Of a DNA stretch of 64,000 nucleotides, positions 51,617 to 60,374 are shown piece by piece; positions within the stretch are counted from its first letter, which is position 1, and every line of letters starts with the position of its first letter. Source of the DNA: Oceanospirillaceae bacterium. GTDB taxonomy: Bacteria; Pseudomonadota; Gammaproteobacteria; Pseudomonadales; Balneatricaceae. The stretch lies in NCBI GenBank assembly GCA_013373085.1, contig JABXIM010000044.1, forward strand, positions 62,001 through 126,000. The letters run 5' to 3'. The position numbers were made by a program, and so were the translations under genes. Under the pieces are notes generated by a model. The model did not search any database. It was not told where the DNA came from and saw only the letters and a list, made by a program, of their open reading frames with translations.

Positions 51617-52636
51617 ATGAAGCGACCGACAACAAAAATCGCCCTTGCCCTTGCCACCGTAGCCACCGCGTTCTGCCTGCAGAGCCAGGCAGCCGACCTG
51701 GAGCTGACACTGGGCCACGTCGATCCCCAGGAATGGACCACCTCCAAGAAAGGCGCCGCGGCCAAGGTCTTCAAGGATCTGGTCGAAGGCCAGAGTGGTG
51801 GCCGTATCGCCGTGAACGTCTACCCGGCGGGCCAGCTCGGCGGCGAAACCGACCTGCTGCAGTCGGCCCAGGACGGCACCCTGAGCATGGCGATGGTGTC
51901 CGGTCCCTTCTCCCAGCTTTGCCCGGAAGCGGCCGTGCTCGATATTCCCTACCTGTTTCCGTCTGCTCCGGTCGCCTGGGAAGTACTCGACGGCCAGTTC
52001 GGCAAGGATCTGAGCCAGCACTGCCTGGAAAAGACCGGCCTGCGTACCCTCGCCTACGGTGAAACCGGTTTCCGCAACTTCACCAACTCCAAGCGCGCTG
52101 TCGCTGAGCCCAAGGACCTGGAAGGCCTGAAAATCCGCGTCATGACCACGCCGCTGTACGTGGAGATGGTCAAGTCGCTGGGCGGCGAGCCGACCCCGAT
52201 TTCCTGGCCGGAAGTGCCATCAGCACTGGCCACCGGCGTCGTCGACGGCCAGGAGAACCCGATCAGCGTGATCTACGGCAACAAGTTCTACGAGATGCAG
52301 AAGTACCTGACACTCGACGGTCATGTCTACGGTACTGATTTCCTGGTCATCAACGAAGACCTGTACCAGGGCCTTAGCGACGACGACAAGCGCCTGATCG
52401 ACAATGCCGCCAAGACCGCGGGACTGGTCGGCCGCGCCATTCAGCAGGTCAACTCGGCCGAGGGCCTGTCCAAGCTTGCCGAGGCCGGCATGGAAGTCAC
52501 CACCCCGTCGCCCGAACAGCTGGCCAAGTTCCAGTCCACCGCTCAGCCCGCGGTTATCGAATGGCTGAAGGGTCAGCTTGATCCGGCCTGGATCAGCAAA
52601 GCCCAGGACGCCGTCAAGGCCGCCCAGGCGAACTGA
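51617..52636 (+). CDS. dctP: DctP-type TRAP solute-binding protein (quinate/shikimate candidate)
   Basis: A 339-aa periplasmic receptor. It has a signal peptide ending SQA|ADLELTLGH, the DctP motifs VYPAGQLGGETDLLQ, GLKIRVMTTPLYVEMVKSLGG and the carboxylate-binding Arg in that region. GGAGAT precedes the ATG. It starts a dctPQM-aroQ operon with operators in front. By context the ligand is quinate, shikimate or a related hydroaromatic acid. This is inference. Confidence 0.92.
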   Translation: MKRPTTKIALALATVATAFCLQSQAADLELTLGHVDPQEWTTSKKGAAAKVFKDLVEGQSGGRIAVNVYPAGQLGGETDLLQSAQDGTLSMAMVSGPFSQLCPEAAVLDIPYLFPSAPVAWEVLDGQFGKDLSQHCLEKTGLRTLAYGETGFRNFTNSKRAVAEPKDLEGLKIRVMTTPLYVEMVKSLGGEPTPISWPEVPSALATGVVDGQENPISVIYGNKFYEMQKYLTLDGHVYGTDFLVINEDLYQGLSDDDKRLIDNAAKTAGLVGRAIQQVNSAEGLSKLAEAGMEVTTPSPEQLAKFQSTAQPAVIEWLKGQLDPAWISKAQDAVKAAQAN

Positions 52637-52654
52637 CCGCACGGTATCGACGCA

Positions 52655-52682
52655 AGCGCCGGAAGCCAGGTCTCCCGGCGCT
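52655..52682 (+). other. hairpin between dctP and dctQ
   Basis: AGCGCCGG and CCGGCGCT form a perfect 8-bp stem with a 12-nt loop. Like the TAXI modules, the receptor-permease junction carries a GC hairpin without a T-run. Confidence 0.5.
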
Positions 52683-52712
52683 ACCCGCCCTCCTGTCACC
52701 TGGATTGCGCCC

Positions 52713-53195
52713 ATGAAACTTCTCTACAAGAAAGTCCTGTCCTGGCTGACAGGCGGCTCCCTGTTCATTGTCTTTGCGGTGGTGCTGGTCAGCAGCCTCA
52801 GCCGCTATGCGTTGAACGCACCGATTCAGTGGAGTGAGGAGATCGCCAAGTACGCGATGATTTACGGCGCCATGTTCGGCACCATCCTCTGCTATCTCGA
52901 GGGACTTCATATCAAATTCGGCTTTATCGAAGATGCGGTTCCGGCCTCCGTGCGGCGTGTCTTCGAGGTGCTTATCGATTTCATCACGCTCGGTTGCGGC
53001 GTGGTGCTGGTCTGGTCCGGCTACCTGTTCGTGATGAAGCGCGGCGGCATCGTCGCCACCGGTACCGGCCTGCCGATGTCCTATTTCCAGGCCGCCATGG
53101 TCGTTGGCGGCGTCGGCCTGGCGCTTGCCGCAGTGATCAAGCTGCTGGAACGGCTGAACCGTCAGCCGCAGACACAACCCCAGCGGAGCGAGTAA
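52713..53195 (+). CDS. dctQ: TRAP transporter small permease DctQ
   Basis: The track start at 52578 lies inside dctP. The ATG at 52713 (MKLLYKKVLSWLTGGSLF) is the natural start (160 aa). Four membrane helices and the DctQ pattern RYALNAPIQWSEEIAKY are visible. It stabilises DctM and docks the receptor. The C-terminal tail is polar. dctM starts 4 bp after the stop. Confidence 0.9.
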   Translation: MKLLYKKVLSWLTGGSLFIVFAVVLVSSLSRYALNAPIQWSEEIAKYAMIYGAMFGTILCYLEGLHIKFGFIEDAVPASVRRVFEVLIDFITLGCGVVLVWSGYLFVMKRGGIVATGTGLPMSYFQAAMVVGGVGLALAAVIKLLERLNRQPQTQPQRSE

Positions 53196-53199
53196 CCTC

Positions 53200-54468
53200 A
53201 TGGTTGGTTTTCTGACATTATTCGTGCTGCTCGCGATCGGCAGCCCGATTGCATTCGCGATTCTGCTGGCGATCGTCAGCTACCTCGGCCAGACGCCGTT
53301 TTCCATGAGCCTGGTCAGCCAGCGCATTTTTGCCGGCATGGACTCGTTCGCCATCCTGGCGATTCCGCTGTTCGTTCTCGCCGGAGAACTGATGAACGAG
53401 AGCGGCATCACCGGCCGCATCATCAAGTTCGCCAATGCCCTGGTGGGCCATATGAAGGCCGGCCTGGCGCAGGTGAATATCTGGGCATCGGTGATTTTCG
53501 CCGGCCTGTCGGGTTCCGCCGTCGCCGACACCTCGGCGCTCGGCCGCATCTTCATCCCGGAAATGGAAAAGGATGGCTACCCGCGCGATTTCGCCGCCGC
53601 CCTGACCGCCGCGTCATCGGTCATCGGCCCGATGATTCCGCCGAGCATCCCGGTCATCATCTACGCCCTGATCACCAGCGGCGTATCGGTACCGGCACTG
53701 TTCCTGGCCGGGGTGGCGCCGGGCATCCTGCTGGCGATCGGCCTGTCGGTCTATGTCCGCTACTATGCCGGCCACTACGCCCCGCTGCAGCGCAAGTTGT
53801 CGGCCCGGGAACGCTTCAAGGCCTTTGTCGATGCCTGGATACCGCTGTTCATGCCGGTGTTCATCGTCGGCTCCATCCTGACCGGTGTCGTCACGCCGAC
53901 AGAAGCCGCAGCGCTGGCCGCCGGCTATGCCCTGGTTGCCGGCATGTTCATCCTGCGCAGCCTCAAGCTGCACCAGTTGCCGAAGATTTTCGTGCGCGCC
54001 ATGCGCGACTCGTCGATCATCCTGATCATTATTGCGGTGGTCGCCGCGGCCAACTGGCTGCTGACCTTCTCGCGCGTACCGCAGAACATCAGCGCACTGG
54101 TGCTGGACCAGATCTCGAGCCCCTGGGCCTTCCTGCTGCTGGTCAACGGCATCCTGCTCATCGTCGGCCTGTTCCTCGAGGGGATCGCGGCGATGCTGAT
54201 CCTGCTGCCGATCCTGCATCCGATTGCCATGAGCCTGGGTATCGATCCGACCCACTTCGGCATCGTGGTGATCTTCAACCTGATGATCGGTCTGGTCACG
54301 CCGCCGATGGGCATCTGTCTGTTCGTTTCGAACTCCATCGCCAATGTTGGCATGGGCGCCATATCCCGGCGTATCATGCCGCTGTTTCTGGTGGAGCTGG
54401 TGGTACTGGCGATCATTACCTTCATCCCGCAGACAGTAACCTTCCTGCCACGCCTGTTCGGCTACTGA
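53200..54468 (+). CDS. dctM: TRAP transporter large permease DctM
   Basis: A 422-aa membrane protein with about 12 helices, containing the DctM signatures FAGLSGSAVADTSALGRIFIP and GLVTPPMGICLFVSN. It is the sodium-coupled translocation unit of the dctPQM system. The GGAG site overlaps the end of dctQ, showing tight coupling. aroQ follows after 120 bp. Confidence 0.93.
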   Translation: MVGFLTLFVLLAIGSPIAFAILLAIVSYLGQTPFSMSLVSQRIFAGMDSFAILAIPLFVLAGELMNESGITGRIIKFANALVGHMKAGLAQVNIWASVIFAGLSGSAVADTSALGRIFIPEMEKDGYPRDFAAALTAASSVIGPMIPPSIPVIIYALITSGVSVPALFLAGVAPGILLAIGLSVYVRYYAGHYAPLQRKLSARERFKAFVDAWIPLFMPVFIVGSILTGVVTPTEAAALAAGYALVAGMFILRSLKLHQLPKIFVRAMRDSSIILIIIAVVAAANWLLTFSRVPQNISALVLDQISSPWAFLLLVNGILLIVGLFLEGIAAMLILLPILHPIAMSLGIDPTHFGIVVIFNLMIGLVTPPMGICLFVSNSIANVGMGAISRRIMPLFLVELVVLAIITFIPQTVTFLPRLFGY

Positions 54469-54588
54469 CAGGACGCGCGCATGCGGACAGGATCCGCATG
54501 CGCCTCTTGCCTGATCTGGGAAGTAATCCAAGGTTCAAGACCGGTCGCGTTTGCAGGGCCCGGTCGATAACAACAGGGAAGCGAGCTG

Positions 54589-55026
54589 ATGTCGCACGTA
54601 ATTTATGTTCTGAACGGCCCCAACCTCAACCTGCTGGGCACCCGGCAGCCGGAGGTATACGGCTACGAAACCCTGGCCGACGTCGAATCCATGATGGTGG
54701 ACAAGGCGCAGGAGCTGGGCCTGACGATCGAGTTTTTCCAGAGCAACCACGAAGGCGCCATCGTCGACAAGATCCACGAAGCACGCGAAAAGGCCGCCGG
54801 CATCATCATCAACCCGGCCGCCTACACCCACACCTCGGTCGCCATTCTCGATGCGCTCAATGCCTTCGACGCACCGGTGGTGGAAGTGCATCTGTCCAAC
54901 GTGCACAAGCGCGAATCCTTCCGCCACCACTCCTACGTTTCGCTGCGGGCCGACGGGGTCATTGCCGGTCTCGGCACCCGCGGATACGTGGCGGCACTGG
55001 ATTACCTGGCGCACCGGCTCGGATAA
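54589..55026 (+). CDS. aroQ: type II 3-dehydroquinate dehydratase
   Basis: A 145-aa type II dehydroquinase. The active-site loop [17 protein letters not shown] supplies the catalytic Arg and Tyr, [11 protein letters not shown] the Asn, and [17 protein letters not shown] the His region. It dehydrates 3-dehydroquinate to 3-dehydroshikimate. In an operon with a TRAP transporter, and facing quiC and a shikimate/quinate dehydrogenase, it acts in catabolism rather than biosynthesis. A terminator follows. Confidence 0.94.
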   Translation: MSHVIYVLNGPNLNLLGTRQPEVYGYETLADVESMMVDKAQELGLTIEFFQSNHEGAIVDKIHEAREKAAGIIINPAAYTHTSVAILDALNAFDAPVVEVHLSNVHKRESFRHHSYVSLRADGVIAGLGTRGYVAALDYLAHRLG

Positions 55027-55068
55027 AGCTTTCTCCGAAAGCACCGAACCGAATAAGTAACCGTTCAC

Positions 55069-55111
55069 CCCGGCACCCTCTTTGTTTCGAGCGGGGTTGC
55101 CGGGCTTTTTC
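55069..55111 (+). terminator. intrinsic terminator after aroQ
   Basis: CCCGGCA and TGCCGGG close a GC-rich stem (with further CCCTC/GCGGGG pairing inside), followed by CTTTTTC. It ends the dctPQM-aroQ transcript. Confidence 0.75.
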
Positions 55112-55247
55112 GTTTCCGCGGTGCGGCAGGCACAGGCGTCGTCCCTGTCCTCCGCCCCGGGCCGCGAAGTGCCTATACTCAAGACTGCACCGCACGCCAG
55201 TCCCGGCATGCAGGGACTGCAACCGATCAGCAGAGAGCGTTTTACTC

Positions 55248-56057
55248 ATGTCAAACCGCCCGTCAGCGACCGACAACCGCCCCGGGGCCATCAGCATCGA
55301 ATTCGTCGAATTTGCCGCACCCGACCCGGCCCCCCTCGCGGCACTGTTTGAACACTTGGGTTTCCGGGCCGCCGCCCGGCACCGCAGCAAGGATGTCACC
55401 CTGTACCAGCAGGGCGAGATCAACTTCATCATCAACGCCACGCCCGGCAGCTTTGCCCAGGGCTTCGCCGCCCAGCACGGCCCCTCGATCTGCGCCCTGG
55501 CACTGCGCGTGCCGGACGCCACCCGGGCCTACCAGCAGCTGCTCGACCAGGGCGCCTGGGAAGCGACGACCTCCGCCGGTGCGATGGAGCTGAACATCCC
55601 CGCGATCGAAAGTATCGGCGGTACCCAGGTCTACCTGGTCGACCGCTTTGGCGAGGACCTCAGCATTTACGATGTCGACTTCCACCCGCTGCAAAGCGAT
55701 CGCCCCGAGCAGCCGGAGCTGCAGCGGCTATCGAGCCTGGTGCTGTCGGTCTGTGCCGGTCGCGGTGACGAGTGGCGGGATTTCTTCTGCCGCCTGTTCG
55801 GTTTCGAGGCGATCGACGCCTGCAATCTGAAAAGCCCGGACGGCAGTTTCCAGCTGGAAATCCGGGAAGGGACCGCGGCGGGACTCGACCTTACCGACGA
55901 GGGCATCGGCGCGTTACGGCTGACCAGCGCGGATCCGGCGCGTCTGTGCCATCGCCTGAAGCAAGCGGGTATCGACCCGATTCCGGCCGGCGACGGTGAC
56001 ATTCAATTGAAGCTACCGGTGGCAAACGCCGCTTTCGACCTGATAATCGGCCACTAA
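55248..56057 (+). CDS. stand-alone HPPD/VOC-like protein, QuiC C-domain paralogue
   Basis: The track extends this to 54498, but the ATG at 55248 is the plausible start (269 aa). The first half aligns clearly with residues 285-440 of QuiC (shared RHRSKDVTLYQQGEINFIIN-type and ELNIPAIESIGGTQVYLVDR). The second half is shortened. Where QuiC has DHVG it reads LVLSV, where the second ligand should be it reads GALRLTSAD, and the C-terminal Glu segment is absent. All expected metal ligands are therefore missing, and it is likely a binding or scaffold protein. It pairs with the TIM-barrel gene that follows after 28 bp. Confidence 0.8.
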   Translation: MSNRPSATDNRPGAISIEFVEFAAPDPAPLAALFEHLGFRAAARHRSKDVTLYQQGEINFIINATPGSFAQGFAAQHGPSICALALRVPDATRAYQQLLDQGAWEATTSAGAMELNIPAIESIGGTQVYLVDRFGEDLSIYDVDFHPLQSDRPEQPELQRLSSLVLSVCAGRGDEWRDFFCRLFGFEAIDACNLKSPDGSFQLEIREGTAAGLDLTDEGIGALRLTSADPARLCHRLKQAGIDPIPAGDGDIQLKLPVANAAFDLIIGH

Positions 56058-56085
56058 CCGAGCGTATCGCAGGACCCACGACACG

Positions 56086-56922
56086 ATGACAGTCCCCCAC
56101 TTTGCCATCAGCAGCCTGAGCCTGACCGGCTCCCTGGAACAGAAACTCGCCGCCATCGCCGACGCCGGATTCGACGCCATCGAACTGGGCGCGCTGGATC
56201 TTTCGGGCTCTTCGAGCGGGGTCGGCGGCGCGATCGAATGCATCCGCAACAGCGGCCTGCGCATCAGCGCGCTGCAGGAAATCAAGGATTTCGGCGGTCA
56301 TTCCGGCCGCATCCTCGCGTACAAGCTCGAGCTGGCCAAGTCCTATCTGCGGCAGATGGAGCGACTCGGCTGCCGTCAGCTGATCGTGACGCCCGCCACC
56401 TCGGCCCATGCTTCGCCGGATCTCGATCGCACCGCGGAGGACCTGCGCATTCTCGCCACCCTCGCCACGCCGCTCGGCATCCGCATCGGCTTCAAGCCGC
56501 TGTCCTGGGCACCGTCGGTTTACACCGTCCGCCAGGCCTGGGAGGCCATCGAACGGGCCGGCAACCCCAACCTCAACCTCGTGGTCGACAGTTTCCACCT
56601 TGTCGCCCGGGCAGAGAGCCCCGAGGACCTGATGGACATACCGGTCTCGCGTATCGGACTGGTTCAGCTGTCGGACGTCGCGATGAGCGCCTTCCCGGCG
56701 CTGGAAGACCAGATTGATATCGCCCGTCACTATCGCCTCTATCCCGGAGAAGGCAGCCACGGCGGCGAAATCCGCGACCTGGTGCGCTTTTTCCGCGATA
56801 CCGGCTACGCCGGCGACTATGTCTTCGATGTCTATAACGACAAGTATCTGGCGCTGTCCCCCGCCGAGGCGCTGCAGCACGCCGTGCGCTCGCGGCAGTG
56901 GCTTCTGGACGGTCTCGACTGA
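56086..56922 (+). CDS. TIM-barrel protein, QuiC N-domain paralogue with altered metal site
   Basis: A 278-aa xylose-isomerase-like barrel that aligns with the dehydratase domain of QuiC. D168 and H171 (VVDSFHLVA) and Q194 (VQLSD) are kept, but E134 of QuiC is K137 (GFKPLSW) and E240 is D248 (FDVYND). With a lysine replacing a metal ligand, ordinary dehydroshikimate dehydratase activity is doubtful. It forms an operon with the HPPD-like gene, in the reverse of the domain order in fused QuiC. A different isomerase or dehydratase role, or a regulatory role, is open. Confidence 0.82.
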   Translation: MTVPHFAISSLSLTGSLEQKLAAIADAGFDAIELGALDLSGSSSGVGGAIECIRNSGLRISALQEIKDFGGHSGRILAYKLELAKSYLRQMERLGCRQLIVTPATSAHASPDLDRTAEDLRILATLATPLGIRIGFKPLSWAPSVYTVRQAWEAIERAGNPNLNLVVDSFHLVARAESPEDLMDIPVSRIGLVQLSDVAMSAFPALEDQIDIARHYRLYPGEGSHGGEIRDLVRFFRDTGYAGDYVFDVYNDKYLALSPAEALQHAVRSRQWLLDGLD

Positions 56923-57095
56923 GGCGGTCCCTGCTGTCCGACGGGCTTGTATCACAACCGGTAACGAGGTATTTCGAGTCAGGCTTGATAAAACCAGGCC
57001 GGTAAGGAGCGCGCTCATCCTCAAATCGCTCGCCGAGCCTGGACCGGTACCTGCTTTGACGAGATACCGCGACGCACGCCGATGCCGGGAAAGGT

Positions 57096-59165
57096 TCAGT
57101 CGTCGTCGGCAGGGCCCGGCCCGAAACGGGACATCAATTCCTGCTGTACTTTCGGCGGTACGGGGTCGTAGTGGCTGAACTCGAGGCTGTAGCTGCCCTC
57201 GCCTCCGGTCATCGACTTGAGCGTTGACTGGAAGCCCTCCATTTCCGCCAGCGGCACCCGCGCGGTAATCTGGACGAGATTCTGTGGCAGCGCCGCGGTG
57301 CCGACGATCATCCCGCGCTTGGCCGAAATATCGCCGGTGATGTCGCCGACGCTGTCACCCGGTGTGGTGATCGCCACCTCGACGATGGGTTCCAGCACGA
57401 TGGGACTGGCCTTGCGAATCGCATCGATAAACGCCTTCCTGCCCGCGGCGACAAAGGCCACCTCCTTGGAGTCCACCGAATGGTGCTTGCCGTCGTAAAC
57501 CGTCACTTCCAGGTCCTGTAGCGGGTAGCCGGCGATGGCGCCGGATGTCAGCACCTGTCTTACGCCCTTCTCCACCGCGGGAATGAACGTCGACGGGATG
57601 GCGCCGCCGACAACCTTGTTGACGAAGGCGAAGCCCTCGCCACGCGGCCGCGGCGCAACCCGCAAAAAGACTTCGCCGAACTGACCGGCGCCCCCGGTCT
57701 GCTTCTTGTGACGGTGGTGGCCCTCGGCCTGAGCAGTAATCGTTTCGCGATAGGCGATGCTGGGTGGGCGGGTGTCGACCTCAATGTTGAACTGTTCGCT
57801 CATGCGCTCGAGCACAACGCGCAGATGCAGGTCTCCGGCGCCGTAGAGAACGGTTTCGTTAAGCGCCGCGCGGTGCTCGACCCGCAGGCTCGGATCCTCC
57901 GCGCTCAGCTTTTGCAGTGCATCCGACAGTTTCTGCTCGTCGCCGCGGCGGGTCGGACTGATGGCCAGGCCACACATCGGCTGCGGCAGCTCGGCCGGAC
58001 GCAGATGATAGTGATCCTCATCGTGGGAATCGTGCAACACGGCGTCGAAACGCAACTCGTCGACCTTGGCCACACCGCAGATGTCGCCGGGCACGGCCGA
58101 CGCGATCTCGGTATGCTGCTTGCCGTGCAGTTTCAACAGGTGCGCGACCTTGAACGGCTTGCGGGCATCACCGACGAACAGCTGGCTGGCGGCGGTCACC
58201 GTTCCCTGGTGGATGCGAAACAGCCCAAGGCGCCCGAGGTAGGGATCGACCGTGACCTTGAAGACATGGGCCACGACATGCTTCGTCGGATCCGGCTCCA
58301 CCGTGACAGGCTGCGCATCCACGATTTCACCGTCCACTTCCCGCCCCCTGAGGAATTGCGGCGGATTGGCTTCGAGCGGATTCGGCATCAGCCGGGCGAG
58401 GATCTCCAGCAGCTCGGGAACGCCCGCTCCCGTTTTGGCGGAAACGAAGCAGACCGGAATCAGGTGCCCCTCACGCAACGCCTGTTCGAAGGGTTCATGC
58501 AGCTGCTCGGGACTCAGTTCTTCGCCCTGCTCCAGATAAAGTGCCATCAGGTTTTCGTCCACCTCGACCACCTGGTCGACGATCGCCTCGTGGGCGTCGG
58601 CAACGGACGAAAATGCCGTCGCAGTATCGCCGTGCTGAAAAAAGCAGTCGACGACGCTGTCACCCGAGGCAGCCGGCAGGTTGATCGGCAGGCATTCGCT
58701 GCCGAACAGCGCCTGAATCTCCTCTAGCAAAACCGACAGGTCAGACTCCGCCGTATCGATCCGGTTGATGACGATCATGCGGCACAGTTGGCGATTGGCG
58801 GCAATCTCCAGCATTCTCTGCGCGACGGGTTGGATACCCAGCTGGGCGTTGACGACCACGGCCAGGCTATCCACCGCCGGCAGTATGCTGATCGCGCGGC
58901 CGGCGAAGTCGGGATACCCCGGGGTGTCGAGCAGGTTCACGTGATTACCGGCGTGATCGAAGCTGCACAGCGCCACCTCCAGCGAATGCTGCATCGCCTT
59001 CTCCTGCGGCAGATAATCGCAGACCGTGTCGCCGCGCTCGATACTGCCCGGCGTATTGATCGCGCCGGCCCGGTGCATCAGGCATTCCGCCAGCGTCGTC
59101 TTGCCGGCGCCGGCATGGCCGACCAGCGCGACATTGCGAATGTTTTCGGTATTGAAACGGGGCAT
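57096..59165 (-). CDS. EF-G-like translational GTPase
   Basis: The track start at 59417 is too early. The ATG at 59165 (MPRFNTENIRNVALVGHAG) has a GGAGGAAG site (689 aa). GTPase motifs: G1 GHAGAGKT, G3 DTPGYPDF, G4 reads NRID, a deviation from NKxD. EF-G domains II-V follow (for example GGAGQFGEVFLRV). It resembles the FusA2/EF-G-like paralogues that accompany, but do not replace, canonical EF-G. No ribosomal genes adjoin it, which also speaks for a paralogue. Its exact role is unknown. Confidence 0.88.
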   Translation of the reverse strand: MPRFNTENIRNVALVGHAGAGKTTLAECLMHRAGAINTPGSIERGDTVCDYLPQEKAMQHSLEVALCSFDHAGNHVNLLDTPGYPDFAGRAISILPAVDSLAVVVNAQLGIQPVAQRMLEIAANRQLCRMIVINRIDTAESDLSVLLEEIQALFGSECLPINLPAASGDSVVDCFFQHGDTATAFSSVADAHEAIVDQVVEVDENLMALYLEQGEELSPEQLHEPFEQALREGHLIPVCFVSAKTGAGVPELLEILARLMPNPLEANPPQFLRGREVDGEIVDAQPVTVEPDPTKHVVAHVFKVTVDPYLGRLGLFRIHQGTVTAASQLFVGDARKPFKVAHLLKLHGKQHTEIASAVPGDICGVAKVDELRFDAVLHDSHDEDHYHLRPAELPQPMCGLAISPTRRGDEQKLSDALQKLSAEDPSLRVEHRAALNETVLYGAGDLHLRVVLERMSEQFNIEVDTRPPSIAYRETITAQAEGHHRHKKQTGGAGQFGEVFLRVAPRPRGEGFAFVNKVVGGAIPSTFIPAVEKGVRQVLTSGAIAGYPLQDLEVTVYDGKHHSVDSKEVAFVAAGRKAFIDAIRKASPIVLEPIVEVAITTPGDSVGDITGDISAKRGMIVGTAALPQNLVQITARVPLAEMEGFQSTLKSMTGGEGSYSLEFSHYDPVPPKVQQELMSRFGPGPADDD

Positions 59166-59629
59166 GCGCTTCCTCCCGGGCCGCGCTCTTGCGCGTGTTA
59201 TTCTTTTGCGGCCGCCTGCAGTCCCCTGCATAGACACAGCGACAGCAGCCGCAGCACCGTCACGACGACAACCCACGAGGGCTTCAACGCGCCCCCTGGA
59301 GTTGAGTGTAGATCGAATCCACCGATCACAGTGGCCCGCGAAGGCGCCGAGCCAATCTGCTGCCCGCGCAGGCAGGCGCTGAGTCCAGTCCCTTTCACCC
59401 AACCACATCGACGCCAAACATCGCCCGGCGCCGGCTGGCGCAGTTTCAAATCGTTGCTCGAAGCTGTAGACAAAAGTGTAAGGACTGCCTGACGAACTTG
59501 TCGTAATAACCGGACAACCATTTTGCTCCGCCGCCGCTGCCTACGCAGTAAGGCACAACAATTCAAACAGATACGTTATCTGGTACGGCCTGTGCCCCCT
59601 AAATAGCACCATGACAACAACAAGGCACG
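59166..59629. other. intergenic region between EF-G-like gene and unknown gene
   Basis: A 464-bp divergent gap. I see no convincing gene: the 122-aa minus ORF has an improbable Arg/Leu-rich composition and no ribosome site. The right end is less GC-rich and should contain the promoter of the gene at 59630. Confidence 0.4.
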
Positions 59630-60205
59630 ATGATGACGGATTTGCACGAATGGCTGCGCCGCGCCTACGCGGCAGAGAAGGCCTCGCTGGACCCGCTCAT
59701 TCAGCAGTTCAATCGCGGACTCGGGATGAAAATCGGCCTCAACCAGGCCCTTGCAGAACTCTCGACCAGGGCCCCGTTTCAAGCGTTGATGCAGGCACTG
59801 GTCGACCAGGTCATCCGCCCGTCGTCCGGACAGCTGCGTTTCTCGACCACCGGCCATCTTGGCGTACTGGACGGCCGAACACTGCGGGACGCCCAGGCCT
59901 TGGACAGTCCCTGCGCCACTTACGTCGCGCTGCACCGTATCCGCGAGCACCTTGAGGTCTCGATCGCCTACCTGCTTCGCGATATCCACGTCGGCAAGCA
60001 CGCTCTGTTCGGCCTGGACTGGCATCCGTACGGTTTTTCGCTTCCCCGGACCCCGTCGGAGAGAACCGAGCAGCCGATCAAGCTGATGGCCGACCTCAAG
60101 ACCCACATGATCTATTGCCCCGCTCATTACTTTGCCGGCTCCAGCACCACTTTCGGTGGCGACGACGCCCGGCACCCGGGAGCGCGCCAGCGCGATTGTT
60201 GGTGA
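59630..60205 (+). CDS. conserved-looking protein of unknown function
   Basis: A 191-aa soluble protein with no signal peptide or membrane segment. I do not recognise the family. The sequence has a helical N-terminus (DLHEWLRRAYAAEKASLDPLIQ) and a mixed C-terminal part. The ATG at 59633 has better spacing from AAGG and may be the true start (190 aa). It stands alone, and its stop lies within repeat copy 2. Codon use resembles that of its neighbours. Confidence 0.6.
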   Translation: MMTDLHEWLRRAYAAEKASLDPLIQQFNRGLGMKIGLNQALAELSTRAPFQALMQALVDQVIRPSSGQLRFSTTGHLGVLDGRTLRDAQALDSPCATYVALHRIREHLEVSIAYLLRDIHVGKHALFGLDWHPYGFSLPRTPSERTEQPIKLMADLKTHMIYCPAHYFAGSSTTFGGDDARHPGARQRDCW

Positions 60206-60253
60206 TGGGCTGTGCCCGGTTGATGGGTTGCGCTTCGCTCCACCGCATCCTAC
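60201..60253. repeat. dispersed intergenic repeat, copy 2
   Basis: Partner of 6599-6648 (core GGGTTGCGCTTCGCTCCACC, then GCATCCTACG). It overlaps the stop codon of the unknown gene. The rest of the 169-bp convergent gap to arsJ contains no gene. Confidence 0.7.
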
Positions 60254-60374
60254 GGGTACGCTGTTTCGTCGGTTGGGTGAAGATCCGAAGAATCGAAACC
60301 GCCATGGACGGCGGTAGGCCGCCCCGCGGAAATACTGGCATTGCAGGAGCAAATGCCAGTGAACCCAACACCCA

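Noticed and set aside
59198-59566. 122-aa minus ORF next to the EF-G-like gene
   Set aside because: Arg/Leu/Ser-rich random composition, no signal of translation initiation, and it occupies a likely promoter region.
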